A stretch of DNA of 64,000 nt from Eurosta solidaginis (GCF_040869045.1 NC_090320.1:144978941-145042940); one strand, 5' to 3'. Positions 43,229-53,157 are shown, counted from the stretch's first letter. Program-made: numbers and translations. Notes: generated from the letters alone by a model not told the origin.

Positions 43229-43796
43229 TTAGCTTAATCTTTACAGCACTTAGCTTTGGAAGATCATCTCTTGATTCCAATGCTACCACCAAAGTTTCGA
43301 AAGATTTTGGCAAACTTGCGAGTAGCATTATCACTAAGAACTCATCTTGAAGCGATACGCCAATTTCTCCAAGCTTCTCTGCCACTGACACAAAGTTACA
43401 CACATATTGTTGCACGCACTCACCATCGGTCATACGCATTCCAAGTAAGCGTTTGAATAGCGTTACTTTTCGTATTGGCCCTTTTGGTCTGTGCACATCG
43501 CGTAGGGTATTCCATGATTCGTTTGCCGTCGTACAATTTTTGATGTGGTTTATCTGCATTACGCCAATGCTTAAAATAATTGTAGCAGATGCTTTTTCAT
43601 CTTTAGCTTTCCATGCTAAAACTTCTTTATTGTCGCCATTTTCCGCAGGCTCTGGACAAGCTTCACTACCAGAAGTTACTGCCCACAATTCTTGGTGTAT
43701 TAGTACACTCTTGAGCTGGATGCTCCACGAGTCATAATTGGACTCATCCAATTTCGCAATATTGAACAGAGACGAACTCATCGTTGCTATACACAC
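43119..43796 (-). CDS. Copia 1 gag, N-terminal part
   Basis: 225 codons from MCIATMSSSLFNIAKLDESNYDSW, a Ty1/copia-type gag (UBN2-like) start, through GPIRKVTLFKRLLGMRM and VQQYVCNFVSVAEKL to SRDDLPKLSAVKIKLIEEGERR. It would form the capsid. The frame then shifts into the 41171-43228 frame, where the zinc knuckle lies. Confidence 0.88.
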   Translation of the reverse strand: MCIATMSSSLFNIAKLDESNYDSWSIQLKSVLIHQELWAVTSGSEACPEPAENGDNKEVLAWKAKDEKASATIILSIGVMQINHIKNCTTANESWNTLRDVHRPKGPIRKVTLFKRLLGMRMTDGECVQQYVCNFVSVAEKLGEIGVSLQDEFLVIMLLASLPKSFETLVVALESRDDLPKLSAVKIKLIEEGERRKCTKSENAEGNAQAFMVRENTCAKYTAKK

Positions 43797-43888
43797 TTAT
43801 TGTATACGTATATATTGCGTTTCACCAATTATTTCTTTTTGGCAACTATCTCGAACTTGTTATTTTCTAGGTACCAAGGAATTTGCAC

Positions 43889-43902
43889 CTGGTCCCATAA
43901 CC
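43889..43902 (-). promoter_or_regulatory. Copia 1 primer-binding site
   Basis: GGTTATGGGACCAG on the minus strand directly after the 5' LTR. It differs by one base (A for C) from the site at 47162-47175 and from the known copia site complementary to an internal part of initiator tRNA-Met. Confidence 0.85.
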
Positions 43903-44176
43903 TCTTGAAATTTATGCTTATATCTCTTGAGATATCTTTGGATTTACAAGAACACTTTCTATACCACACTTGCTTCTGGTACCCAATGAAGAAAAACAAG
44001 TTACTTTGATTATAATATATTTATTGAGATGTTTACTCGAACGCAGTTAAAAAGCAAGTCACTTCGATTTCATTTGAACAAGTTGAAATTATGTACAAAG
44101 AACATAGAATAATAAAAAACAGTGTTGCATGAATATGGTCGTTGTATATAAGTGTGCCGTGCAATATATTTCAACA
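43903..44176 (-). repeat. Copia 1 5' LTR (274 bp)
   Basis: Intact LTR, with the SINE target ATCTCTTGAGATAT present once at 43922-43935. It has the primer-binding site on its inner edge and ATAAG on its outer edge. Confidence 0.9.
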
Positions 44177-44181
44177 ATAAG

Positions 44182-44725
44182 TAATTCCACAAAATGTATG
44201 AAATTATTTGTATCTGACTCGGACAGACACATTGACATAGATAAATTATTACAAAGACATACGCAGTTTTACCTCATGAAAATCTTGAGCCTACTGATAA
44301 AACACAAACACAACATATTACAAATATTAAATCAGCGAATGGATGAAACAGCAAAAAAAACTCAGAGAACATTTGGGTGAGAACGACTTCAAAGAGCTAA
44401 TGGAAAGGGAAAATAATCTCGCAAACAAAACAAAAACAAAACTTAAAAAGCGCCAAGAGTTAAAATACAAGAAAATCCGAGCGAAACGTAATGAAATACT
44501 CACTAATAACAACAAGCACGATGAGTGGTTTATAAACAAAACGAAATTAGAATTTCCGAAAGAGATGAAGGCGTTATTGGCAAAGGGACCGAAGTTCGGT
44601 TTACCTGTGGATAACAAGAGTTTCCCGCTCTTTCAGTATATAGCGGATGGTGAAGAGTTAATACAAACCATAAAAAATAAAGATCAGCAAGAAGAAGCTC
44701 GCACAAAACTTTCGTTGTTAATAAC
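44182..44725 (+). pseudogene. PLE N-terminal coding region, second piece
   Basis: Between the two copia elements. Encodes a Lys/Glu-rich, probably coiled-coil segment (LREHLGENDFKELMEREN) and KGPKFGLPVDNKSFPLFQYI, a KGPxFGL block common in Penelope proteins upstream of RT. A frame change lies near 44340. The frame reads into the copia LTR at 44726, which gives a spurious C-terminus. Confidence 0.75.
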
Positions 44726-44896
44726 TGTTAAAAGTTATGTTGAGGTGTTTCCCAAAGATCAATAAGTAAAAACACGAGTGTACTGTTCAACGTTTAATAA
44801 GAGACTCAAAGTGTCAAAACAATAAAAGAGTGAGATTATCTGACATACGCATTGTTACAAATTTAAGGTTGCTATTTTATGTATCATATTTCAACA
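44726..44896 (-). repeat. Copia 2 3' LTR
   Basis: 171-bp LTR, minus-strand start TGTTGAAATATGATAC and end TAACTTTTAACA. Paired with 47176-47347. Confidence 0.9.
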
Positions 44897-44915
44897 CCCC
44901 TCCTCAATGCGAATG

Positions 44916-46763
44916 TTATTCTTCTAAACTTAACAATTTCATTAAATCTGTATGTTTCTTCTTCGACAAATTTTTTGTTAAAATATCAGCTATCATGTTA
45001 TTAGTTGATACATATTCTAACTTTATTTCACCTTTCTCAACAATCTCTCTAATAAAATGATATCTGATATCAATGTGCTTCGATCTAGCATGATGCACTG
45101 GATTCTTTGCCAAATGTTGAGCACTAATGTTATCCCCGTACAATATCGTTGGAGTTTGACCGTTACCACATCCAATCTCAATTATAATACGTCTTAAATG
45201 TAGTGCTTCTTTTGCTGCCGATGACATGGCCATGTATTTGGCCTCGGTACTGCTTAAGGCTACACAATCCTGTTTTTCTGACTTCCAGGAAATCGCCCCT
45301 CCTGCAAGGAAGAACACGTAGCCGATGTATGATCTTCGATCAATTCTGTTGGCGCCACAATCGGCATCTGCGTAACCCTTCAACCCTTGACCGCATGCTC
45401 TATATCGCAACTTCATATTTTTGGTTGATGCTAGGTATCTTAAAATGTGCTTTATGCCCGCCAAATGTTCGCTATGTGGATCTTTGTTTCGCTGTGCCAA
45501 CTTGGCTACCGAATGGAATATATCCGGTCTTGTCGAAAGCGCCAGCCACATCAGCGCCCCAATCGTAGATTGGTATAATGTCTGATCAACCCTAGTACAA
45601 CGTTCATCATCACACGCTACTTGGTAACCAGCATCTAATGGTGTCGATGCTGACCTGCATACTTCCATACAATGCTGCGTCAATAGATCTTTGATATATT
45701 GGGATTGAACAATGGTGATATCACCTAGTTCACCTTCACGCTCAATCTGCATACCCAAAAACATATGAAGGGGACCCTTGTCAATGCATTCAAAAATATC
45801 ACATATATTCGCCTTGACCCTAGTCATGATTTCCTTCGATTGGCATGCTAGAAGCAGATCATCAACAGAAACAAGGATTAAGCAAACGTTACCTTCTATA
45901 TCTTGTTTATACAAACAGCGTTCGCTCTCGCACTGACTGAAACCTAAACTTCTCAACGCTTCATCTAACTTGAAATTCCAAGCTCTTCCAGACTGCTTCA
46001 AACCGTATATGGCCTTGTTCAACCTTAAGACTTTTGTTGGTTGACTTTCATCACGGTAACCTTGTTGTTGTTTCATGTATACGACATCATCTAGTTCGCT
46101 GTTTAAATATGCTGTGCATACATCCATCTGGTGTACATGTAGTTTCATCTCTGCTGCTAATGCCAATACCAACCGTATGGTCTCAAACCGACATACTGGA
46201 GAAAAAGTGTCCGAGTAATTCACTCCATATTTCTGTGAACACCCCTTTGCCACCAACCGTGCCTTATACCGCTCAATGCCACCATGTTCGTTGCGCTTTA
46301 GGGTATATACCCACTTGCACCCTTCGATTGACTGGCCCTTTGGTAAGTCTACCAAAGACCATGTATTATTTCCAACCAACGAATCGTGTTCTTTTTTCAT
46401 GGCGGCCTTCCATAAATCAACTTCATCGCTACTAATTGCCTCCTCGTATGTTTGAGGAACAAGCACCTCCTTAGTACTCATAGCATTTAAAACATTAAAT
46501 ACTTTTCGTGGACGACCTCGTTTACCATTACGCACGAGCTTAGGTCTACCACGCCCAATGTGCTCAACTTCTTCTTCAGCACTCGCATACATATCGCTTG
46601 CATTATCATCGCTACAGATTTCTTTATCAGAATCTACATCACCAGCAGTACCAGTGTCAGCTTGAACCTGATGGTTATCAAAAAAATCGAATGTTATTTG
46701 TTCGTCGTTACACGCTTCCACGCTATGGCATTCATCAAATAATACGTCGCGTTTTTCAACCAC
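44916..46763 (-). CDS. Copia 2 pol: integrase tail, reverse transcriptase, RNase H
   Basis: 615 codons, open throughout. An acidic spacer and GRPKLVRNGKRGRPRK (post-integrase basic patch) precede RT: KWVYTLKRNEHGGIERYKARLVAKG, VHQMDVCTAYLNSEL (catalytic Asp), AIYGLKQSGRAW, and LVSVDDLLLA, where the usual Tyr of Y-V-D-D is Ser. RNase H is complete: YADADCGANRIDRRSYIGY, ALSSTEAKYMAM, TILYGDNISAQHLAKNP, RSKHIDIRYHF. Catalytic Asp and Glu are kept apart from the Y-to-S change and a Trp-to-Cys in DADW. Confidence 0.9.
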   Translation of the reverse strand: MVEKRDVLFDECHSVEACNDEQITFDFFDNHQVQADTGTAGDVDSDKEICSDDNASDMYASAEEEVEHIGRGRPKLVRNGKRGRPRKVFNVLNAMSTKEVLVPQTYEEAISSDEVDLWKAAMKKEHDSLVGNNTWSLVDLPKGQSIEGCKWVYTLKRNEHGGIERYKARLVAKGCSQKYGVNYSDTFSPVCRFETIRLVLALAAEMKLHVHQMDVCTAYLNSELDDVVYMKQQQGYRDESQPTKVLRLNKAIYGLKQSGRAWNFKLDEALRSLGFSQCESERCLYKQDIEGNVCLILVSVDDLLLACQSKEIMTRVKANICDIFECIDKGPLHMFLGMQIEREGELGDITIVQSQYIKDLLTQHCMEVCRSASTPLDAGYQVACDDERCTRVDQTLYQSTIGALMWLALSTRPDIFHSVAKLAQRNKDPHSEHLAGIKHILRYLASTKNMKLRYRACGQGLKGYADADCGANRIDRRSYIGYVFFLAGGAISWKSEKQDCVALSSTEAKYMAMSSAAKEALHLRRIIIEIGCGNGQTPTILYGDNISAQHLAKNPVHHARSKHIDIRYHFIREIVEKGEIKLEYVSTNNMIADILTKNLSKKKHTDLMKLLSLEE

Positions 46764-47146
46764 CTGTCTAACATCAGGATCGTATAATCTATACGCTTTT
46801 TATAAAGTGAAACTTTTCTTACCGGACCACTTGGCTGATAAACTTCTTTAAGTTTTTTCCACGCTTCTTCCGACGTTTTGCAATGCCGCAAATAATTCAG
46901 TTGCGTTGGCTTCACGCTTAATGTGACCATGGCCAAAGCCTTCTCGTCGCGAGCAATCCACTTTGCCACTTCGTCAGCATCACCTGTGTCGTCTCTTTTG
47001 CACTCCCCTGAAGTTATTTTCCATAGCTCAGAATGCACCAACACACTGCGCATCTGAACGGACCAAGAATCATAATTTTTATCGTCCAGCTTCTCGATCT
47101 GGTACATCGAACTCATTTTACGAAAAATATACTTTTTAACTTTCAA
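46694..47146 (-). CDS. Copia 2 gag N-terminus, truncated by deletion
   Basis: Starts (47113 is the likely Met of MSSMYQIEKLDDKNYDSW) as a copia gag and runs to GPVRKVSLYKK. There it meets the integrase tail (RLYDPDVRQVVEKRDV in the neighbouring frame) across a deletion near 46795. The last ~33 codons (RIDYTILMLDR...) are therefore out-of-frame integrase sequence. Protease, zinc knuckle and integrase core are lost. Confidence 0.85.
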   Translation of the reverse strand: MKVKKYIFRKMSSMYQIEKLDDKNYDSWSVQMRSVLVHSELWKITSGECKRDDTGDADEVAKWIARDEKALAMVTLSVKPTQLNYLRHCKTSEEAWKKLKEVYQPSGPVRKVSLYKKRIDYTILMLDRWLKNATYYLMNAIAWKRVTTNK

Positions 47147-47161
47147 TTGAACATGCGCTTA

Positions 47162-47175
47162 CTGGGCCCATAACC
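47162..47175 (-). promoter_or_regulatory. Copia 2 primer-binding site
   Basis: GGTTATGGGCCCAG, exactly the copia-type internal initiator-tRNA-Met site, adjacent to the 5' LTR. Confidence 0.88.
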
Positions 47176-47347
47176 TGTTAAAAGTTATGTTGAGGTGTTT
47201 CCCAATGATCAATAAGTAAAAACACGAGTGTACTGTTCAACGTTTAATAAGAGACTCAAAGTGTCAAAAACAATAAAAGAGTGAGATTATCTGACATACG
47301 CATTGTTACAAATTTAGGGTTGCTATTTTATGTATCATATTTCAACA
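47176..47347 (-). repeat. Copia 2 5' LTR
   Basis: 172-bp LTR followed inward by the primer-binding site. About three differences from the 3' LTR imply a fairly recent insertion. Confidence 0.9.
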
Positions 47348-47352
47348 ATAAC

Positions 47353-49152
47353 AAACCACACAACAACAAACAAGCTAAGTGCAGTTGACAGTGCAATTGC
47401 AGATACAGTGGGGCAAACCAAGAAATTTCTTAGGGAAAACAACAATATACGAATTTTAACGTCTGATAAAGGGAATAAAACGGTAGCAATGGAAGTCGAT
47501 GATGGAAAATGGAAGATATTTTAATGGATTTAACAACATATAGGGTGCAAAGGCAAGATCCAACATCACGACTACAGAGCAAAAATAACTGCCTAGTAGA
47601 AAAACTATTTAAAATGGAATTAATAACAAAAACGGAGAGAAATAAACTTACAACAACCACAGCATTGCCACCCAGAATCTATGGCCTCCCGAAGATCCAT
47701 AAAGAAGGAACCCCATTAAGGCCAATCTGCTCAGCCATTGTATCGCCATCGTACGGACTTTGCAAATATATCGCGGAAATATTAAAAAACGTAACGGCAA
47801 GTTCGACATATAACGTAAAAAATACACTGGAGTTCAAGGAAAGGGTGAACAACACTTACGTATTTGACGACGAGAAACTTATTTCCTTCGACGTCGTATC
47901 ACTCTTTCCTAGCATACCTATACATCTGGCTGTTGACACAATACAAGAAAAATGGGAAATAATTAAAGAATATACCAAGATACCGAAACAGCTGTTCATG
48001 GAAATATTAAAATTTTGCATTCAAGAGCAGATATTTCAAGTTTAAGGATACCATATACACACAATTGAAAGGAATGCCTATGGCAGCAGCAACATCTCCA
48101 ATTTATAGCAGATATTATTATGGAAAAACTTTTAGATAATAGTATTGAAAAATTACGCTACAAACCAAGGTTACTTACAAAATATGCCGACGACCTCTTC
48201 GCCATAGTACGTGAGAATGAGGTACAAAATACAATGGACACACTTAACAATTTTGATAAGAGTATACAATTTACTTAAGAAATAGAAAATGATGGAACAT
48301 TAGCTTATCTGGACTCCGAAATAAATAGACGTGGAAATCAACTTAAATTAAAGTGGTATAAAAAACCCGCAGCTTCAGGACGAATAATAAATTTTAATTC
48401 AAAGCATCCTAAACCTATGATTATTAATACAGCAATGGGCTGTATACGTAGAATGCTGCACACCTCGGACGAAGTATACCACGATGAAATAAAGAAAGAA
48501 ATATTCACAATATTAAGAAATAACGATTTTCCGAAATACACAATTAAAAAATTAATAAAAAAGCTAAACTTCCAAAAACATTCAAAACCCCGAGAAACCA
48601 TTTATTTTTAAGTCGCTGGCTTATGTACCACAGCTGTCAGAGCGTCTCGCCAAGTCTGACTGTTATAACAAAGAAAACGTAAAAATAGCACATAAGCCCT
48701 GTAACACATTAAAAAGTATTTTCAATAAAACCAAATCGAATATATCAAATATGGACAAAAGCAACGTTGTATACAAAATTCCCTGTAAAGGCAATGTTGG
48801 GGAAACTTGCAATAACATTTATGTCGGTACAACCAAGTCAAAACTAAAAACAAGATTATCACAACACAAATCGGATTTAAAACAATGCCATCAACTAAAT
48901 AATCACAAAACTGCACTCATGGCCCACTGTGCAACTAGCGGCCACATACCTAACTTTGGCGAGACCAAAATACTACAACAAGAACAACACTATAATAAAC
49001 GATTTACTCTTGAAATGTTACATATTATCAACGTACCGACAAACATACGACGCAACTATAAGAGTGATGTGGACCATTCCGCTCATATTTACAAACACCT
49101 GCTAAGTAAAAGGCAGTACCATACTCCACGTCGCACAGAGCAAACGTCTTAA
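47353..49152 (+). pseudogene. PLE reverse transcriptase and GIY-YIG endonuclease (long copy)
   Basis: After the second copia: RILTSDKGNKTVAME (RT motif 1 region), PPRIYGLPKIHKEGTPLRP, LISFDVVSLFPSIPI (catalytic Asp), KGMPMAAATSP, KYADDLFAIVREN (catalytic D-D, ~48180), then linker and VVYKIPCKGNVGETCNNIYVGTTKSKL (GIY-YIG, 48770 onwards). Frame breaks occur at ~47520, ~48045, ~48100, a stop at ~48275 (TAA), and one in the linker near 48560-48610. Such proteins copy their RNA onto nicked DNA. This copy is dead. Confidence 0.85.
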
Positions 49153-49377
49153 GAAAAGTATGTAAATATGTTAAATGTTTGATATGTATATTTGTTAATT
49201 GTTGTCATTATGTTTTTATTAGCTCTGTAACCTTGGAGACGATTGCCGTAGAGCAATCGAAATATATCGGTTTTTTTTTGGAAAAAGAAACAATTGTGTT
49301 TAATTTATTAAACACGGACCTCGAGCCAGCAAAACAGGACAATTAGTTGAAGAAAAAGGTCGCCAAAAATTACAATT

Positions 49378-49545
49378 TGAAATTTTTTTAGTAGGTCATG
49401 AAAAAAACCTTAAAAACCAAAGTCGAAAAAAGTAAAAAAAACAAAGACTCCAAAATTATTTTTTTGTGTATACGTAGGGGAACTTTTCTTCCCTGAGCCC
49501 AAATCGTATCGAAAAATCAATGGCGCGATATCGGTTAATAAATCG
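49378..49545. mobile_element. Palindromic DNA element, right arm
   Basis: Inverted counterpart of 36860-37045: TTAGTAGGTCATGAAAAAAACC (read from 49388), then AAGTTCC-complement and GGCGCGATATCGGTTAA. Matching stops at about 49541, before the expected outer terminus, so this arm is truncated or rearranged at its end. Confidence 0.65.
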
Positions 49546-49559
49546 AAACAGTCTAATGT

Positions 49560-49905
49560 ATATATATAACTTTAAAATTGCTCACTTCAATACATTATAC
49601 TTTGGAATGAACTTTCCTAAAAATACGTGCATATATAACAACTAAAAAGTAACGGAATAACACATGCCGATTTTGTGATCGATCAGCGGAGACGGCGGAC
49701 CATATCCTCCTGGAATGTGACGCAATCTCAAGACGCAGGGCTAAGTTTATGCGTTCACCATGGCCAGAATATTCCCACATTATAACCCTTAAGTCAAGAA
49801 AACTGCTAGGGCTCATCATGGAAGTCTGTTGGGATGACGTGCTGACCAATGGTCGCAGTGCAATCCTCAATACGTTATCTATCTATCTAACGGAGAAGGA
49901 ACGAA
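49560..49905 (+). pseudogene. LINE C-terminal zinc-knuckle fragment
   Basis: Plus translation from ~49660 gives CRFCDRSAETADHILLEC, a C-x2-C-x8-H-x4-C knuckle like that ending RNase H-bearing LINE ORF2s, then LKSRKLLGLIMEV. It ends where the inverted Jockey tail begins (~49907). 49560-49650 has no recognised content. Confidence 0.65.
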
Positions 49906-49906
49906 C

Positions 49907-50773
49907 CAGATGTTGTTGTCGTATTAACAGTGCTTCGCCCCATTCAATGGACACGACCACTCACAAATTGTCATCAAAAGTCTTCTAACGGGAGTCCAAG
50001 GAAACTGACTGCTTCAACAGGTGCGGACCATAGGGAGATAGGTGTTAGAGGCGTAGGTTCCACATTACAATTGAAAGGATGGTTGGTGTCATGTGGGGAC
50101 ACATAAGCAGGATATACATTTCGTATGTCGGGGTTGATTCTGGACAAGTAAGAGTTTAACCTGTTACAGTATTCAGAACGAAGTTGGGCATGGGTGACTC
50201 CTGTCTCCCTTGGTAGTGTGTTTTCTTCTTCTGCAAGGGTGGGATACTGCATATTAATAACGGCGTTCACCGGACGCGTCCTTACCCATTCTGTGTGGAT
50301 TTGGCTAAGGGCCTTCTAATGCTTGCCTGGATCAAACGGCTGTGTTGACAGGTGCCGGATCGCGTCATAGTGCTTAGGAGATGTTCCCTTAATCCCCGTG
50401 GAGGCGGTGATAAATCAAGCAGTTGTTTGTTAAGATGTCCTGGTTTGTAAAAATTAATCAAGAACTGCTGGTTCAGCAATTCGTTCTGCTCCTTAATATT
50501 GAGCTCTTTGGCCTCACTATGTAGTTTGTGTTCGGGGGTCATAAGACGTCATCCGGTGGCAGTTCTGATTGCAGCATTTTGACAGGTCTGTAGCCTTTTC
50601 CAGTGTGTATTTTTAAGACCAGGCGACCAGACTGGTGACGCGTATGTCCAATATTTGCGACATCTGTTCCTTCCACGTCGTAAACAGGTTGTCTGTCGAT
50701 TTTGTCGGTGATAATGCCAAGTTGCGCGAGCCGAAGAGATCGGGGAGATAGCTGTTTATTTTATAAACTAACT
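49907..50773 (-). pseudogene. Jockey-type LINE 3' part
   Basis: From 50773: INSYLPDLFGSRNLALSPTKST, LFTTWKEQM (RT thumb/linker), then MTPEHKLHSEAKEL, NQQFLINFYKPGHLNKQLLD, then LRSEYCNRLNSYLSRINPDI and FLGLPLEDF at the C-terminus. The 3' end is GAAGCACTGTTAATACGACAACAACA at ~49910-49935, a (CAA)n tail. Frame breaks near 50540 and 50275. It continues the RT at 53490 once the inserted block is removed. Confidence 0.8.
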
Positions 50774-50865
50774 AGCAACCCGCACCTTGTTTCACAAAGG
50801 TTGCAATGTTTAAAAATGGTAATTTCTTGGTGCATTTTGACTTACAATTCAAAATAAAAATAATT

Positions 50866-51850
50866 CATATCCTTTTCTTTCTTTTCTCTTTTCCTTTCCC
50901 TTCCTTTCTTTTGATTTCCTTTCATATCCTTTAATTTCTCCTCCTTTCTTGTCCTCTTTTCTCCTATCCTTTCCTTTTCTTTCGTTTCCTTTAATTTTCT
51001 TTCATTTCCTGTCCTTTCGTTCGCTGTCCGGTCCTGTCTACTGCCTTCCTCCCCTCCCCTGTAATTTCCCCTCCTTTTATTTAAATCGTACCAATAAATT
51101 ATTATTAAAATATTAAACTGCATGGATGAAAGTTTGTTTTCATTTCCTTTACTTTCCTTTCTTTTCCCTTTTTCCTTTCCTTTCCTTTCTTTTCCCTTTT
51201 TCCTTTCCTTTCCTTTCCTTTCCTTTCCTTTCATTTCCTTTCTCTTCCTTTCCTTTTCTTTTCCTTCCTTTCCTTTTCTTTCATTTCGTTTCCTATCCTT
51301 TCCTTTCTCCTTCTTTCTTATACTATTTTCTCCTATCCTTTCCTTTTTTTCGTTTCCTTTCATTTCCTGTCCTTTCGTTCGCTGTACGGTCCTGTCTTCT
51401 CCCTTCCTTTCCTCCCCTGTAATACCTCCCCTTTTATTTCCGTATTATGAAAAGCTCGGCTGAAGAACTTATAAATTATTATTAAAATATTAAACTGCAT
51501 GGATGAAAGTTAAGGAAAAATTTTCTTAATTGTTTTCATTTCCTCTCTTTTCCTTTCCTTTCCTTTCCTTTGCTTTCCCTTCCCTTCCTTTTCTTTCCTT
51601 CTTTGTCTTCCTTTCTTTCTTTTCATTTCCTCTCCTATCCTTTCCTTTCCTATCCTTTCTTTTCTCCTCCTTTCCTATCCTTTTTTCTCCTATCCTTTCC
51701 TTTTTTTCGTTTCCTTTCCTTTCTTTCATTGCCTGTCCTTTCGTTCGCTGTCCGGTCGTCCCTTCTCCCTTCCTTTCTACCCTATAATTTCCTCTCCTTT
51801 TATTTCCTTTCCGTTCCTTTACTTCCCGTTCTTTTCTTTTATTTGTCCTT
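50866..51850 (+). repeat. (TTTCC)n polypyrimidine array in ~360-bp higher-order units
   Basis: Plus strand is almost pure C/T. The landmark CCTTTCGTTCGCTGT recurs near 51015, 51371 and 51732, spaced about 356-361 bp, and TTAAACTGCATGGATGAAAG recurs at ~51113 and ~51490. The Lys/Glu/Arg-rich or Phe/Ser/Pro-rich open frames of up to 173 codons here come from the repeat and are not genes. Confidence 0.85.
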
Positions 51851-51942
51851 TCAAAAAATTTCACCGAAAAATTATACTAAATAATATAGAAAATCCTTTC
51901 AAAAAAGTTCATCGAAAAATTATACTAAATAATATAGAAAAT
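51847..51942 (+). repeat. 48-bp tandem pair
   Basis: CCTTTCAAAAAATTTCACCG followed by AT-rich sequence ending ATATAGAAAAT occurs at 51847-51894 and again with two or three changes at 51895-51942. 51943-52823 is AT-rich with TATG/TACA motifs and no recognised gene. Confidence 0.8.
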
Positions 51943-52823
51943 CACACTGTATGGTACTTACCTTTGCAATAATATTGATAAAAAAAAGCTCGCCTTTGTT
52001 TTGATTTTAAATTAAATAAAATAAATTATTAGCACAGCTTAGACATTTTAATGAGAAAATTCGTGAAAACTAACTGCTAGGGCTGCCATAAAAAACATTA
52101 AAAATGAAATTAGCATAAAAAATATATTGAAGGATTAAATCTCCTTAGTGCACAAATATTAGCATATACATGCAAAAATGCCAAAAAATAAAACTTTTGT
52201 TTAAGAATTTTAAGGAAATGTTCAATATTTTTAACGAAATAGTATTTTTCAAGAGATGTATGCATTCTTAACCATTTATGTTGCATTAACTTGGCAACAC
52301 GCATAAATATGTATGTACATACATATGTCAAGCTGATATATAAATGTACATACCAAGTTACATAAATAACGCAGCGAATGCTATGTATGTACGTATGTGA
52401 CGTACAATGCCTCACTAAAAAGCAATTTGCGCGCACAGTTGCCAGCGAAAAACCACACGCACAAATTTTTTGGTAAAAATGCTACATTTGTTTAAACAAT
52501 TATGCTGACATAAGAAAGGAATGAAGTATTTTTATTTATGCAGAACGAAAGTAACTATTTCAAAGTTTTACTTCAAAGTAGAATTTTTTAAATCCATCCA
52601 TCCGTTTATGGGTTATAGCTGTGTAAACAAAAATTGTACAAGTTTTTATTAAATTTTTGGCAATTTGCCACCCCCTATAATATATACATCCGTAGCTAAG
52701 CTTTCAAATGCAAAAAACAGTTTTAAAATCGGAGCATTCTGTGTGAAGTGATGTGCGTACAACAACATTTAGCGACCTTATTTTATAAGATTTATATAGA
52801 TTCATCAATTGAAGGGCCAGGTA

Positions 52824-53157
52824 CTGTAGCCATAAGCGTCGTACGTAATACGCTGTACATATGTATGTACATATATGCATTGTTTTCTTGACACAGCCAT
52901 AGAAAATTTACCCCTTTTTGGCCATGAGGATTTTTAACTATCGTTTTACTTTATTATTTATTTATTTATATTTTAATTAAAGACAATTACCTACATGAAT
53001 TTAAATTTAAAATGTTTCAAATCAAATATGCACACATGTACATATGTACTAATGTATGCAGAAATATCTCAAATATTCTATTTTTTTTTAATATACTTGA
53101 TATGGAAATGCATGTATGTACATATATATGTACAGCGTATTACATACAGCGCTGTAG
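52824..53157. mobile_element. Small inverted-repeat (MITE-like) element
   Basis: CTGTAGC...GTAATACGCTGTACATA at 52824-52865 is repeated in reverse complement as TATGTACAGCGTATTAC...GCTGTAG at 53125-53157, bounding ~330 bp of AT-rich DNA. No coding sequence. Exact termini and TSD are unclear. 53158-53489 holds GCGACTG-containing repeats near 53260-53320 but nothing I can name. Confidence 0.5.

Larger units (their letters stand above)
39161..44176 (-). mobile_element. Copia retrotransposon 1, complete with LTRs and TSD
   Basis: LTRs at 39161-39803 (with SINE) and 43903-44176 (274 bp), with 5-bp TSD ATAAG at 39156-39160 and 44177-44181. On the minus strand the LTR starts TGTTGAAATATATTG. The primer site GGTTATGGGACCAG (43889-43902) follows the 5' LTR and matches, with one change, the internal initiator-tRNA-Met primer site used by copia. 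A polypurine stretch TTGAGGAGGCG precedes the 3' LTR. It is inserted in a PLE. Confidence 0.92.
44726..47347 (-). mobile_element. Copia retrotransposon 2, internally deleted, with TSD
   Basis: LTRs of 171 bp (44726-44896) and 172 bp (47176-47347) differ by one A in a run, one G/A and one T/A. TSD ATAAC lies at 44721-44725 and 47348-47352. Primer site GGTTATGGGCCCAG at 47162-47175; polypurine TTGAGGAGGGG before the 3' LTR (44897-44907). The body is only 2.3 kb: gag jumps to the integrase tail, and the protease and integrase core are gone. It is inserted in the same PLE as copia 1, 540 bp away. Confidence 0.92.
37156..49377 (+). mobile_element. Penelope-like element (PLE) array with 14-bp TSD
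   Basis: The array holds an inverted 3' fragment (37156-37785, minus), a 5'-truncated plus copy (37786-38936) and a near full-length plus copy (38937-49377) in head-to-tail order. It is bounded by TGAAATTTTTTTAG at 37142-37155 and 49378-49391. Partial inverted plus tandem units are the known insertion style of Penelope elements. Two copia elements interrupt the long copy. All copies end in the same hairpin/poly(T) region followed by ACGGACCTCGAGCCAGC. Confidence 0.85.

Noticed and set aside
50842..51864. Long Lys/Glu/Arg-rich and Phe/Ser/Pro-rich open frames
   Set aside because: They are translations of the (TTTCC)n array on both strands, with no composition or start context of a gene.
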